From positions 37,561,562 through 37,625,561 of the forward strand of contig NC_041010.1 in NCBI RefSeq assembly GCF_004193775.1: a DNA stretch of 64,000 bases, given 5' to 3'. Both the position numbers and the translations under genes were made by a program. Below are positions 1 to 11,750 of the stretch, piece by piece. Every line of letters begins with the position of its first letter. The first letter of the stretch is position 1. The DNA is from Glycine soja. Its lineage: Eukaryota; Streptophyta; Magnoliopsida; Fabales; Fabaceae. The notes beneath the pieces are model-generated. The model made no database searches, had not been told where the DNA came from, and saw only the letters and a program-made list of their open reading frames with translations.

Positions 1-950
1 TCAAAACCAATTGAAAAACGCAACAAATCAGCATAAAGACTCCTTACGCAAAATTTGAAAAAATGATAAAACGTCTAATGTACAACTAATTATACTATAA
101 ATTAAAAGACAAGAATCAGTCTCCTCACTTATCCTCTGTTAAATTAATAGGTAGGTTTTTAAACTATTTGAAAAATTTTAACTAGATAGGTTTTTAAATT
201 AAAAAAAAAAGTGTAATTGATTTCTTGTTATTTCTTCTTTTTTTTTTTTACAAATATTGGTGAGCTACGTACACATGATTGGTTCCTATTTGTTTGTAAT
301 CAGAAAGATACTAACAAAAAGAAAACCTAAATTAACAAACGAAGCTGTCACAACTTTTCATAGTAAAAGCAAATTAAAATTTAAACCATAAAAAAAAAAA
401 AGCAAAGAAGACTATGCTACTTATAACAAACTACAAATCAACATGTTGATTTGTTTGTAATCAGAAATATCTAATTTAAAAATATTTTTTATAAATATAT
501 TTTTAGGCAAGAACATAAAATCAAGAGATTGTTTTGATAAAAAATATTTTTTGTTTTTACTAATTTATGAAAATTCCATATTTTTTTTATTTCTTGCCTA
601 AAAATTATTGTTTGTATGTACAAGAAATTATTGTTTATACCATTTTCTGTATAAAATTTTATAAAACAAGAAATAAAGTCAAAGAAAAGTGATACTTTAA
701 TTTAATAAAGTAAAAAAATAAAGTGATACTCTAATAATAAAAAAAATATAATGTTTATGTTTAATGCTTTTCAAAAGAATCATAAAACTGCAGACAACTT
801 TACATACCTGTTGTTATATGCATCAAACAGTAGCAACCAAATTAAAGCCCGTCACAACCTCCATTTAAGTAATTTGCTTCTTTTTTTTTTTTTTGCCTCG
901 TTTAAAGGACGTCCTGCATGATGTCAACCACTACTAGAAAATAAGGTTTT

Positions 951-1660
951 AACATCGGTTATTTAAGACTTTCAACATCGGTTATTAATTGATGTTGAAA
1001 GTACCGATGTGGAAAGTAGTATCATTAACATCGATTTTTCAAAACCGATGTTAACTAATAAATACAACATCGGTTATTTAAATAAGCGATGTTATATGAT
1101 ACGAATTATGAAAAAAAAAATTATAAATCTATAAATTAACATCGGTTTTTTAAAAAACTGATGTTGTAAGTGACATTTAACATCGGTTTTTTAAAAAACT
1201 GATGTTGTAAGTGATATTTAACATCGGTTATTTAAAAAACTGATGTTGTAAGTGACATTTAACATCGGTTTTTTAAAAACTAATGTTGTAAGTGATATTT
1301 AACATCGGTTATTTAAATAGGCGATGTTATATGATATGAATTATGAAGAAAAAAAAGTTATAAATCTATAAATCAACATCGATTTTTAAAAAACTGATGT
1401 TGTTAGTGACATGTAACATCGGTTTTTAAAATAACCGATGTTAAATGTGATATTTGACATCGGTTTTTAAAAAACTGATGTTGTAGGTGACATTTCACAT
1501 CGGTTTTTAAAAAAACTGATGTGAAATGTTACTTACAACATCAGTTTTTTTAAAAACCGATGTTAAAAAATGTTGAGGTAAGTGACATTTAACATCAGTT
1601 TTTAAAAAAACTGATGTTGTAAGTAACATTTCACATCAGTTTTTTTAAAGACCGATGTTG
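951..1660. repeat. Left subterminal repeat region of the CACTA element
   Basis: This region has many copies of AACATCGGTT or its complement AACCGATGTT, often as degenerate pairs that could fold into hairpins separated by spacers such as gtaagtgacattt. In this superfamily such subterminal repeats are transposase binding sites. Copies here are more diverged than those at the right end. Confidence 0.85.
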
Positions 1661-2006
1661 TTTTAGAAATTTATTTTTAACATGATGTCTGTTTTTTCAA
1701 TAAATCCCAAAAATAACTTGCAAATTTTAAAATCAGACCACACAACATATAATTTTCATTCTGTTTTGAAACAGTTTTTACCAGAAAATTCAATAAGAAA
1801 TTTACTAATTACTATGAATTTAAAACATATTTAATGTTGAGACATGAAAGCAAGAATCAAATAAATAACTGAATGAACACCTACATAAGACAATTTTGTG
1901 TATGATAAAAAAAAAGAGTAAGATTAAGTATAACAAGCGCTCAGAAGATATGAAAACAATTTATTCTAAATTATATCAAAAAAAATGTCTTACTTCTTTC
2001 TCTTTT

Positions 2007-2009
<3 letters not shown>

Positions 2010-2074
<65 letters not shown>

Positions 2075-2083
2075 CACACACAC
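2010..2083. repeat. (TA)n then (CA)n microsatellite
   Basis: An uninterrupted run of about 28 TA dinucleotides is followed by a short CA-rich tract. It lies inside the CACTA element. Short open frames here encode only alternating Ile-Tyr and are not genes. Confidence 0.97.
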
Positions 2084-2122
2084 AACTTCTATTACCTCTC
2101 AGAAGATCACAGAACTGAAGTA

Positions 2123-2196
2123 ACAACAATCCATAATGAAAAATACAATGGACTAAAATCGCACAATCCATAATGAAAAATACAATGGACTAAAAT
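2123..2196. repeat. Short tandem duplication, unit about 37 bp
   Basis: The phrase beginning caatccataatgaaaaat and ending actaaaat occurs twice in direct succession, inside the CACTA element. Confidence 0.85.
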
Positions 2197-2678
2197 ATTG
2201 GAGAAATCTCTTTATTGATACACTACGAGTAGATACAAATGAATTCAACATCCCATCTAATTCATCAAAATCTCAAGGCTTTAAGTTTTCAGGAGTCTCC
2301 CACTTATATTAATGAAGACTTCTTACTTATATTTGCTAAGCTTTTGCTTTTCCTATTTTAGGAGCAAAGTTATTAGTTAGATAGCATTTTTCACTATGAA
2401 TACCTATGTTACCATTTTCGTTTTTCTTATTACAAGCAAGGTGAAACGAAGATCAAAATCAAACCATATTGAAAGAAACAAAGAGAAATGAAACACTTTA
2501 ATTAAGTGGGGGCACAAGAGGCTTAGCTAAGAAAGAAAGATTGAGATGGGGATGTTAGTACGTAGTGGGCACGTGTAGGCCCTTAACCATGTGAGGTGCT
2601 ACAATCATCTTATCATGTTGGTCGCATTTAGGTGAGTCTGGCCGTGTCATGTACCTCTACTTAGTGTTGTTGCTATAC

Positions 2679-2750
2679 ATATTTCCTTTCTAGAGTGAGA
2701 CCATTGTATTGCTATATTTCCTTTCTAGAGTGAGACCATTGTATTGCTAC
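2679..2750. repeat. Short tandem duplication, unit about 35 bp
   Basis: The phrase atttcctttctagagtgag and the following accattgtattgcta occur twice back to back. It lies in the interior of the CACTA element and probably arose by slippage. Confidence 0.85.
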
Positions 2751-3928
2751 ATTACCCTCCGTACTTACTCTTGCTAATTCTTCCTTTCCAGACAAGATCT
2801 TTGCATTATCCCTTTTTACGGTAATGGTCCATCACCCTCTGATCAATGCCATCCTTATTGACTCAAAAACAAATTGAAATATTATAACACTTATACACCA
2901 CCCACCTCGAGCAAATTTAGGTGGGATCTAACAAAACTTACCTATTCTTTTTTGTTTTAGTTATATTATGGAAAAACCTAATAAAATTTGTAACTTTTTT
3001 TAAAATTTTGAGCGAGAACAAAATTTGCATACAATAGTTTAGACATTTTTTCTATACTTTTATTAGTATTAGAGAAGATATTTCCGTAGTATCGATTAAA
3101 GAAAAGATGATAAAAATTCAATTGAGTAACTTTGTACACATACAAAGAATGCCTATGGAAACATCATTGAGAAAAACAAATGGTATATTTTTTAGTCATG
3201 AAGAAAAGGAAAGAGATTAAAAAATACATTAATTGGAAAATTGTTTCGAAAAATCTCATACTAAATACTAATATTTTTTAGAGTTGGTCTTTAACCAAGT
3301 TTTTTTTTTTTACATCTTGTTTTTAACTAAGTTGAATAGTATTGTATGATTCCTATAACAGACATCACACGTTGAAATAAGACTTTTGTTATCGTTTTAG
3401 TAGTATATATATCATCCTTGCATTGCATAATAAAGTTAAATTAAAAATAATTACTAATAACTTTTTTATGAGATACAGGGTAACTAGGAGAGATTAAAAT
3501 CCAGGAGGTAAAACAACAACTGGTTTGTCAGCTAACAGGTGTAGACTTATAAAATTAGAATCACTTACAAAATCTGGGACTGAATCTGAGAAGATAGACT
3601 GAACTTTGTCAAGTTATCAGCAGCTAGGTTGGCTTTTCTTCTAACACGAGAATGAGATGTCTATTTTCTTCACGAGAGGATAAGCTGAATGCAAAGAGGG
3701 ACAAGTGTGGAAAATCAAAATGACAAGAACTTGAGAATCTGATTCAGCAATAATATTTCAAAATCAAATAAATAATAATACAATATATGTTATAAGAGGT
3801 AATAGAAGTAACAACAGAGCATGAAATAAAAGCAAAAATAAATCTGCTATGTTCTTTCGTGAAAAAAAAAAAAAACCATGAAAGCAGAAAGGAAGCTATG
3901 AAGTCTGAACGCATAAACAGAAACGCAC

Positions 3929-4095
3929 CTCGAACAGACGCCGGAAACTTTGTTGAAGGATGTGGAGGGAACGTCGGTCGAGGAGGGCGAGTCTCCCCGT
4001 GAGTGGCGACGGTGATGGCTGAGCGGCGATTGGGAAGGGAACTGAGTAGAGTGAGCAAGAGACAGAAAACGTGTGAGGCGTGAGCGAGAGAGTGA
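3929..4095 (-). pseudogene. Possible captured host exon fragment inside the CACTA element
   Basis: This is a GC-rich island in otherwise AT-rich transposon DNA. On the minus strand it reads as an open frame rich in Ser, Pro, Thr and Arg, beginning MLTLLSSLPNRRSAITVATH. It runs to a possible splice donor (GAG followed by GTGCGTTTCTG at 3928). It resembles a first exon or 5' leader. CACTA elements of plants often carry captured gene pieces. The parent gene is not recognised, and after the putative donor the frame becomes AT-rich and unlike coding sequence. Confidence 0.4.
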
Positions 4096-5967
4096 GAGAT
4101 TAGTTTAATATTTCAATGAAAAGTAAAAGCGTCAATTAATAATAATAAAATGAATGGTAAAACGAAAATCATATTATGAAACCGAAGATTTTATAAAAAT
4201 TTTAAGAATTATTCAATATTTATACAATAAATTAAATAACAATCTATATAACTACAAAAAATATAACAATTTATACAACACTCTTTTTTTCTTTTTTATC
4301 TCTTTCCATTATATACTTATCTCATTTTACATTTTTCTTTCTTCCGTTCCTGTCTCTCTTTCTTTTGTATAAATTATTTTATATATTTGTTGTAATAATT
4401 CAATTTCCCGTGGTGGAACGAGATATCAATTTCCCCTACTGCTAATCTTGGCTGGAGTCTCAACGGAGGGTTTTCTCAGATGGCAAAAAATAGCCTGCAG
4501 CCAAAATTATTAGGTTGTTAAAAAAGAAGAAAGAAGGAAGTCCGTAGAAAAAAAATCAATAATCTTATTCACCAAGAAAAAATGAGGATGAAATATGAAT
4601 TTAGGTATAAAGCATTTACTTTTAATTGGATTAATTATGTTTTTAATTCCTAAATTTTTTAAGAATTTTATTTTTAGTTCTTAAATAAATTTCTGTAACA
4701 GAGACTAAAAAGTAAAAAAGTTAAAAAAAAACTATTTAAAGATAAAGGTGAAATTTATAAATAGAAAACATAATTAACCCACTTTTAATTAATCACTATC
4801 ACTGCCATCTTACATTTATTCTCAAATGTACTAATTGAACCAACCTGAATTAGAAGTGAGTGAGTGCGGAAATCAAATGTGTCTGTGTCCTTCGAAGTTC
4901 CAAGTAATATTAATATAAAATAATTTAATATAATTATTTATTTAATTAATATAAAAAAAAAGATTAGGAGAAGCGTGAAGGCAGGTAGAAGAAGAGAGGT
5001 ATTTTTTTAATTAATATAAAATAATTTAATATAATTATTTATTTATTTTTGCTTCCTTTTACGTTCATTCAAACAAGTAATATTAATATTTCCACTTATT
5101 TTTCTTTTTTTCTATTTGCCTAAACAACACTTTTTTCGACTATATTTATCTTTACTTTTTATTTGTTTTCTTTCATTCCTTTTAATTTTTTTCTCTTTAT
5201 TAATCTAAAAAATTGGTAAACCACATTTGCACAGTAAAATCTATGTTGTAAAAATTAAATTAGAATGTTCTTAATTTTCCTTTTCTTAAAAAAAATTGTC
5301 CTCACCAAAGTCATGAAATCCCTTGCAACCTCATTTTTTTTTGTTTAATTCCAATTTGAAGTCGTGAGTTTATCCATGATTTATTTCTTTCTTTTTCGCA
5401 TTTTTCTTACCTTTTATTAGTAAATAAATATTTTATCCTTAATATTAAAATAATCATATTAAATAAATTAAATAAATTTTTATTTTAATAATACTTTTTT
5501 CAAAAAAGAAAGAAATCCCTACATATTCTACGACCTCTATTTCAAACATATTAAAAAAAAAAAAACTAAAAAGTCACCGGCCCAACGACTTCTAAAAAAA
5601 TCAAATTTCATAATAAAGTCAAAGAAATTTGGACCAACAATGTTTTTTTTCATCTACAAGATCCAAATCCAAAATCTTACTTTAACTCACTACTATTTGG
5701 ACCAACAATTTATCGATATACAACTTAATATTTGATTTATTTTTCTATAATCAAAGTTTTTAAATAAAAATTAAAAAAAAATCAGGAATACATGGATACT
5801 TATGTTTTTTTTTATATATCTAATCAATATCTCTTATTTATCTCTTCATATCTCAAATCTCATTACCTATAACATTTATACTTTTTTTTTTACTTTTCTT
5901 TCTCTCTCACTAGGTATTGTTAGCATATTAGGTATATATTTAAATAATTAAAAAAAAAGTTTATATT

Positions 5968-6370
5968 AACATCGGTTTTTGGAAAACCGATGTTAACGTA
6001 TGATACGTTAACATCGGTTTTTTAAAAACCGATGTTAACGTATATGCATTAACATCGGTTTTTTAAAAACCGATGTTAACATCATTAGTTAACATCGGTT
6101 TTTTAAAAACCGATGTTAACGTGTATGCATTAACATCGGTTTTCTAAAAAACCGATGTTAACATATTATACGTTAACATCGGTTTTTGAAAAACCGATGT
6201 TAACATCATTAGTTAACATCGGTTTTCCAAAAACCGATGTTAACGTGTATGCATTAACATTGGTTTTTTGGAAAACCGATGTTAAGAAGGATACTTTATT
6301 TACAAATATGCCACTACGTTTAACTTAACATCGATTTTGTATAAAACCGATGTTAATAAGCCGATGTTAA
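5968..6370. repeat. Right subterminal palindrome array of the CACTA element
   Basis: About eight near-perfect palindromes follow one another, each built as TTAACATCGGTTTT, a short A/T loop, then AAAACCGATGTTAA. They are joined by alternating short spacers (cgtatgcat, catcattag or similar). The units are far more uniform than those at the left end. They can form hairpins of roughly 14 bp stem. The expected role is transposase binding near the right terminus. Confidence 0.88.
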
Positions 6371-7661
6371 AACTACTTTTTATAGTAGTGAACAAAAAAA
6401 AAAAGTTAGAACAAGTATTTTTTTTATAACTTAATTAAATGCTCTACTAATTAAAATATTAATTAAAAAATTACTATTATTGTATCACGTGAATGAGTTA
6501 ATGATCAAAGTTTTTGAATTAACGGTCAACTCTCCAAAAATAACTTAAAATAAGAAGAATAAATATTTTTATTTTTATATTTATAAGTGTGATTTGTATG
6601 TAACTTCATCTTATCCCAACATTCTTATATAAATTTTGATTACGATTCTTATCAGTCTTAATTTTCATTGACTACAATATCTTGAAGAATCGCATTCTAG
6701 AAAACAAATCCGCTATCTATAAAGTTTAACTTCTATGCAATGTTTATATATAATTGTTAACAGGCATGATTGCATGAATTATAAAATAATTATTGTAAAG
6801 CCATTTAAATTACCTGCAAAGTTGTGGTACGCTCCAAGAAGGATGTGACTGTTTTTTCTCATTTTCAGACAATGCCATGTACTTGTTCCAATCCTCAAGC
6901 AAAAGTTTAATATCGTTGACTTTGTTTTCTAAACCAACACAACAATTGGCATGCATTGTTGAGACCTTGTTGAAGTCTTCTGCACGCTCACAAAACCCTC
7001 CAAAATAACTAGTGCTAAGGAGCCTCATCTTTAGCTTCATTCTAGAAACTAAGGGGTGCATTAATTTTGATATTGTTGAGCACAGACTTCTCATGCAACC
7101 CCGGGTAAACATTCCTAGACTTGAACCAGAACTTATAGAACCAAATAGTTCGCTTATTTGATTTCACATACTTAAACCCTCCATTTGGAAAGTTGTTTAA
7201 GTCAGAGGAATTGCCATTGAAAACATCACAAGCTATTTGGAAATCTGTATCCTTGTAAAATATTTTGAAGGGATCTCTAAGCCACATGTTATCAGTATCC
7301 TACAAAGAAAAACAACTTTTAATCCAAAGCCTTCTTTGGATAAACATGTATAGTCAGGAGGAGAAGGAAATAAAAAGAAAAGAAAAATTAAACAAGGGAA
7401 GATAATTTAACTTGTTCAATAAATTGATTTTAACTTATGCGTGAACTAATTTTAACTTATAGAAGAAATATATTTCTATTTTCTCCTTCTATTAATGGAA
7501 AAGATTATCCAAACATGAGCTCTTTGTACTTGTCTTGTGTGTATGGGTTTAAATATTGTGGTTACCGTCGTGTTTCGGTGAGATTGCGAACAATTGCGCA
7601 TGCGGGAAAATACAGTAATAATTACGATTGTGTTCATTTGTCTTTTGGTCCTAAGTTATTG

Positions 7662-7797
7662 TACTACTAAAAATATTCTATTTTACGACACACATTCTAT
7701 GTCGGTCTTATATAACCTGACGTAGTAGTACACAAGGTGATATTTACGTAAATATATAAGTTTTTTATGTGATGCATTTCGTATACAATGACGTTTC
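7662..7797. other. Insertion interrupting exon 2 of the copy A pseudogene
   Basis: In copy B the sequence tcccaagttattaccaccaagtg is continuous. In copy A its two halves are separated by about 130 bp. Part of the insert has near-palindromic ends (tactactaaaaa at 7662 and gtagtagta near 7731), suggesting a small or truncated TIR element. The exact ends and target duplication cannot be fixed. Confidence 0.5.
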
Positions 7798-8546
7798 ATT
7801 TGCCACCAAGTGATTTAAAGCTCTCAAGAAAGAGGTCAAACATGGAACCTGGTTCTGCCCATGCTTCATTTAAAATTGTGATTATCACTGTCTTATCCTT
7901 CATAGATGTGTTTCTAAGAACACTCTCTAGCTTTGGATCATAATCAGCTTGATGCATAGAGCCAAGACTACATTTGGTAACCCAATCTCAAATTTCATTT
8001 AAGAATTTACGAGGCATAATTTTTTTTCTTAATTAAAGAATATTATGTAGTAACTATGAAAAGAAGATTTGAATTCAATATTTGACTATAGTTTCCGCTT
8101 AGAAAACAAATAGCCTAAATCAAATAGCATGATTATGGAGAATCAAGATTAGAATCCCGTTGAAAGAGACACATGTATGTTTATCTAAATAAGTCTCGAA
8201 CAAAATTATGCAAAAAAGAAAATAGCATAACAACGTAAACTCCACCATAAGCATTAAAAAAGCATTATGGTTCTTTAATTTGCAAGTATGGCATGGAGAA
8301 TGATCCAAATTGGCCCACAAGCAAAATGTTTGATCAACTGAAACAGAAGGCAATTAAGCCTGAACAGCAAGATCATAAAAAAGCATCAAAACCCAAAATT
8401 CAAAAAATTCAACTTTTTTTATTGTTTTGCATGAAAAATAAGCATCAAAGGCCAAAACCCCAAAATTCACTTCTTTCGTTCTCCTCTATTTTCACCACCA
8501 AGAATTCCAATTGCAAAAGGCAACTTGGCACACACTCACACAAACA

Positions 8547-8551
<5 letters not shown>

Positions 8552-8610
<59 letters not shown>
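8552..8610. repeat. (TA)n microsatellite at the former exon 1 donor of copy A
   Basis: An uninterrupted run of about 29 TA dinucleotides lies just downstream (minus strand) of the copy A exon 1 remnant. Copy B has a GA/CT microsatellite at the equivalent place. Confidence 0.97.
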
Positions 8611-8613
<3 letters not shown>

Positions 8614-9582
8614 AGAGAGTGACTCAGCATTGAAGTAATATGAGGAGGTGGGGAATTCAAAGGAAGAGATAGAGTTATAGAGAAACAACCACAACACAGC
8701 AAGCCCGGCAAGAAACATGGTTACTTGCATAACACTTCTCACCCAAAAGTGGCTACCAGAACTCCATGCCTTAATGCCGTCGCCAGCGGCGCCCCGCCGG
8801 AGGTATCCTTCATTGTTTTGATCGAAGAGCTGAATTGGAGTGGCAGAAATAGTACTACGTATTATAAGTGTGCGACGAAAAAGAGATATTTGTAAGGGAG
8901 GAATGAGAGTGATCACGTTGCAAAAGGAAATATATTAATTACTAATATTTTTGTTTTCTTTTATGAACTAATATTAATTAGAGTGTAAAAGTTTTACATT
9001 ACTATCAATTAAACTAGAATCATTTTCCGTATAAACTTTCATGAAGAATGTAAGAGTTTACTAGCTAGGCATATATTCTCCATCTCACTGTAATTATTTC
9101 AAAAGGTAATAATTTGTACTCCAGTGAGATTACAGTGATATAAATAAAATAAATAATCGAATGTCTAGGGTTGGTGGATATAGTACTAGCTGTTAATTAG
9201 GATAATTTTGTAAGTTGCAAAAGATAATGAATCAAATGAAAAAAAAAACTAAATACAGGGCCGGACAAAGGATTAGAGATTGTGTGCTTAACATTTCTCT
9301 TATATTTTTTTTTATTATTACCCTTCTCTTATATGAATTTGACTATTAATCATAATTATTTATATACGAATGTAGAGTGGAGATTTTTTTTCTTATTATT
9401 CATAAAATATACCTTTTTTCATTAAATACTACCTTTTTTATTATTTCTTTTCTTATATAATAAGCTTAACTATTGACGGGGTTTTGTTTGGTAGAAGAGA
9501 TTAGTTCTCTAAGACATTGCAAACTACGGTTGGAATTTCTGTTAAGAGATATGTTAATATTAAATGTCCATCAATATAATAC

Positions 9583-10049
9583 TGTAAAAATTCTTAAAGG
9601 GTTTTCTAGACTATTAATGATAGGAAACAATAGGATCTTGAAATCTATGGTTCTCACAAACAATCAATAAACAACCATAGATAATGGTGTATACCTTTCT
9701 CCATAGGAAGACTTGTACCCTTCTTCATAGGAATTCTTTTCGGTGCACTTTGATTTCCTTGAAAGAGAAGAGAAATAAGATTTCACTTCTTTAGACCTTT
9801 CTTTTCTGTCTCTCTCCGTTCGTGATGGCTATGAGTGAGAGATAACACTTTTCTGGTCAGGAAGGGAACCTTATTTCACGTTAGTGGGTATTAAGCCCCT
9901 TTTATAACCACTACTCCCATCAAGTAGCAGATAATTCTAGAATCTTCTCCTATTAAATCCAATTACAATTTAGTCTTTAATCGTTAATTATTTACTTATT
10001 AGTCCCTACATAAGTCACATGCCTCTCACATGAGACATTAATTCTTACA
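9583..10049 (-). repeat. 3' LTR of the copia element
   Basis: A 467-bp LTR that starts TGTAAAAATTC and ends TTCTTACA as read on the plus strand. It is the downstream LTR because the element lies on the minus strand. Confidence 0.95.
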
Positions 10050-10599
10050 TTCTTCCACTTGGCTCATGTGACATTAATAAACATTATGGACTAAATAAAT
10101 AAATAGATTAACTAACATAATGCGCATTAAAAATTGACTAAATTGTTCTATACATTGGGTACATCATAATTTCATGATTAAGAATAGGAACCAATTCGAG
10201 TCATGACAGTTGTACATCATCTAATCGACATAGTCCCTTTCATGTACTACAAATTAATCTTCTCCTTAATATGACCATTAGTTAGGAGTACATAATTGGT
10301 CCAACATAATGTCTTCATTCAAGACAAAACCTGTTAACATTACTCTAACACAAACATGCATGCAAACATAGAGAACAGGTAATCAGAAACATATCATAAT
10401 TGAGCTCAGAGTGTCAGCAAAATTACATAAGGTAAATTACACTTAATGATCATCAATAACAATAATGCTCATACTTTCAACATGTTCTATAATGTCTTAG
10501 ATAATAATCCCTTATTCAAAGGGTCAACTATCATAAGGTTTGTGCTAATATGTTCTATTGACACTCTTTGTTTCTAAACTTCTTCCTTCACAACAAAGT

Positions 10600-11750
10600 A
10601 CCTCAATTTCATATGCTTAGCACCCTTAGAGTATTTTTCGTTCTTACAAAAAATATTACTACAGAGTTATCACAATACATTTTCAGCGGCCTAGCAATAC
10701 TGTCGACAATTCCAAGCCCTGAAATAAAGTTCCGCGGCCAATTAGCCTGAATTGTAGCTTCAAAACATACTACAAATTCAGCTCTCAGATGCAACAACAA
10801 CTGATGCATACAAAATTGCTTTCATTTGTTTTCGTTCCATATCATTTCTAGGACATTGTGCGAGACTAACTCTGTCTTATTTCTAAATTAGAATAGGCGA
10901 TGTTAAACACCTTTCCATCTTGAATCTCTCTAGCACTTTATCGATATATATACTTTCTTAGATAAGCCTAACAATCCTTGTGATCTATTATGGAATATTT
11001 CTATCCCTATCACATAGCTTACCTCACCCATATCTTTTACTTCAAAGTTTCTAGAGAGAAATTTCTTAGTCCCATGAAGAAGACTAAGATCGTTAGCTGC
11101 AAGCAAGATATCATCAATATACAAAATTAGAAACTTCAGATACATACATCGATAAACAATATTTTCCTTACATCTAAAGGAAATAATGGTATCATTAAAC
11201 CTCAAATACCATTGGCGGGAAGCTTGCTTTAAGGCTGTATATTGATTTCTTTAGTATGCACACCATGTGTTCATTTCCTTTAACTGAGAACCCCATTGGT
11301 TGGTCCATACAAACATTCTCCTCTAAATCTCCATTCAGAAAGTTGGTTTTCACATCTATTTGATGTAGCTCCAAGTCATAATGGACTAATGTCATGATAA
11401 TCCTGAAAGAATCCTTTCGTGAGACCAGTAAAATGTCTCTTTATAATCAATGTCATTTTTCTAAGTAAATTCCTTAGCAACAAGTCCAGCCTTGTAACGT
11501 TCAAGGTTGCCATGAGAGTCACTTTTAGTCTTGAAGACCCACTTACAACCAACTCTCTTACAACCCTTTGGTAATTCTACAAGGTCCTAAACACCATTAT
11601 GTTCCATGAAATTTATCTCTTCTTTCATGGCATTTAACCACTTCTCAGAATTATCACAACTTATAGCTTGTGAAAACGAAACTGGATCATTATCATTAAT
11701 GCTTAAGTTTGTTTTTGTTTCATGTAAGTATACCACATAGTTATTCGAAA
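10600..11750 (-). pseudogene. Copia reverse transcriptase and RNase H remnants
   Basis: The RT core is visible as the frame around 10930-11205, with YIDDILLAAND (the copia form of the YxDD catalytic box) near 11105-11127. An upstream RT piece lies at 11195-11395 (QIDVKTNFLNGDLEENVCM). The RNase H region at 10609-10809 contains AEFVVCFEATIQANWPRNFI and a CDNS motif. Frames are discontinuous between these pieces, so no working polymerase is encoded. Confidence 0.9.

Larger units (their letters stand above)
929..6390. mobile_element. Non-autonomous CACTA (En/Spm) DNA transposon
   Basis: The left end reads CACTACTAGAAAATAAGG and the right end reads TTTTTATAGTAGTG, an inverted CACTA terminus. The 3-bp flank AAC occurs directly before (926-928) and after (6391-6393) the element, which is the target duplication length expected of CACTA transposons. 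Both ends carry dense subterminal copies of an AACATCGGTT motif in both orientations. The 5.46-kb interior has no open frame resembling a transposase. It holds AT-rich sequence, a TA microsatellite and one GC-rich stretch that may be captured host sequence (3929-4095). The corresponding site in copy B lacks the element, so it inserted after the duplication. Confidence 0.9.
6810..8813 (-). pseudogene. Broken nucleotide-diphospho-sugar transferase (DUF271 family), copy A
   Basis: This is the decayed twin of the gene at 24170-30180. The exon 3 homologue (6810-7299) starts after an AG acceptor with DTDNMWLRDP, keeps the DTD motif and ends SWSVPQLCR-stop. It changes frame near 7055, between the segments ending NNIK and beginning RMKLKMRLL. 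Only about 160 bp of exon 2 remain near 7798-7960, plus a short piece at 7641-7665. The two are separated by unrelated sequence, and the 3' half of exon 2 is missing. Exon 1 still has its ATG (8811-8813), but the GC-rich stretch after it is one base shorter than in copy B, so the transmembrane frame (MQVTMFLAGLAVLWLFLYN) is out of phase with the ATG. The exon 1 splice donor is gone, and a TA microsatellite now occupies that region. No functional product is plausible. Confidence 0.92.
1..8990. repeat. Left copy (A) of a segmental duplication
   Basis: The first bases of the window match 21760 onward nearly base for base, and homology reappears in blocks up to about 8990, matching about 30650 in copy B. 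Shared blocks include the flank around 780-925 (B 22920-23047), the transferase exons, the intron next to exon 1 and part of the promoter region. Copy A is interrupted by the CACTA element at 929-6390. The left end of the duplication lies outside the window, because position 1 is already inside the homology. Boundaries on the right are approximate and were judged by eye. Confidence 0.85.

Noticed and set aside
9256..9272. CAGGGCCGGACAAAGG resembling a hAT terminus
   Set aside because: No matching inverted end or 8-bp duplication was found nearby.
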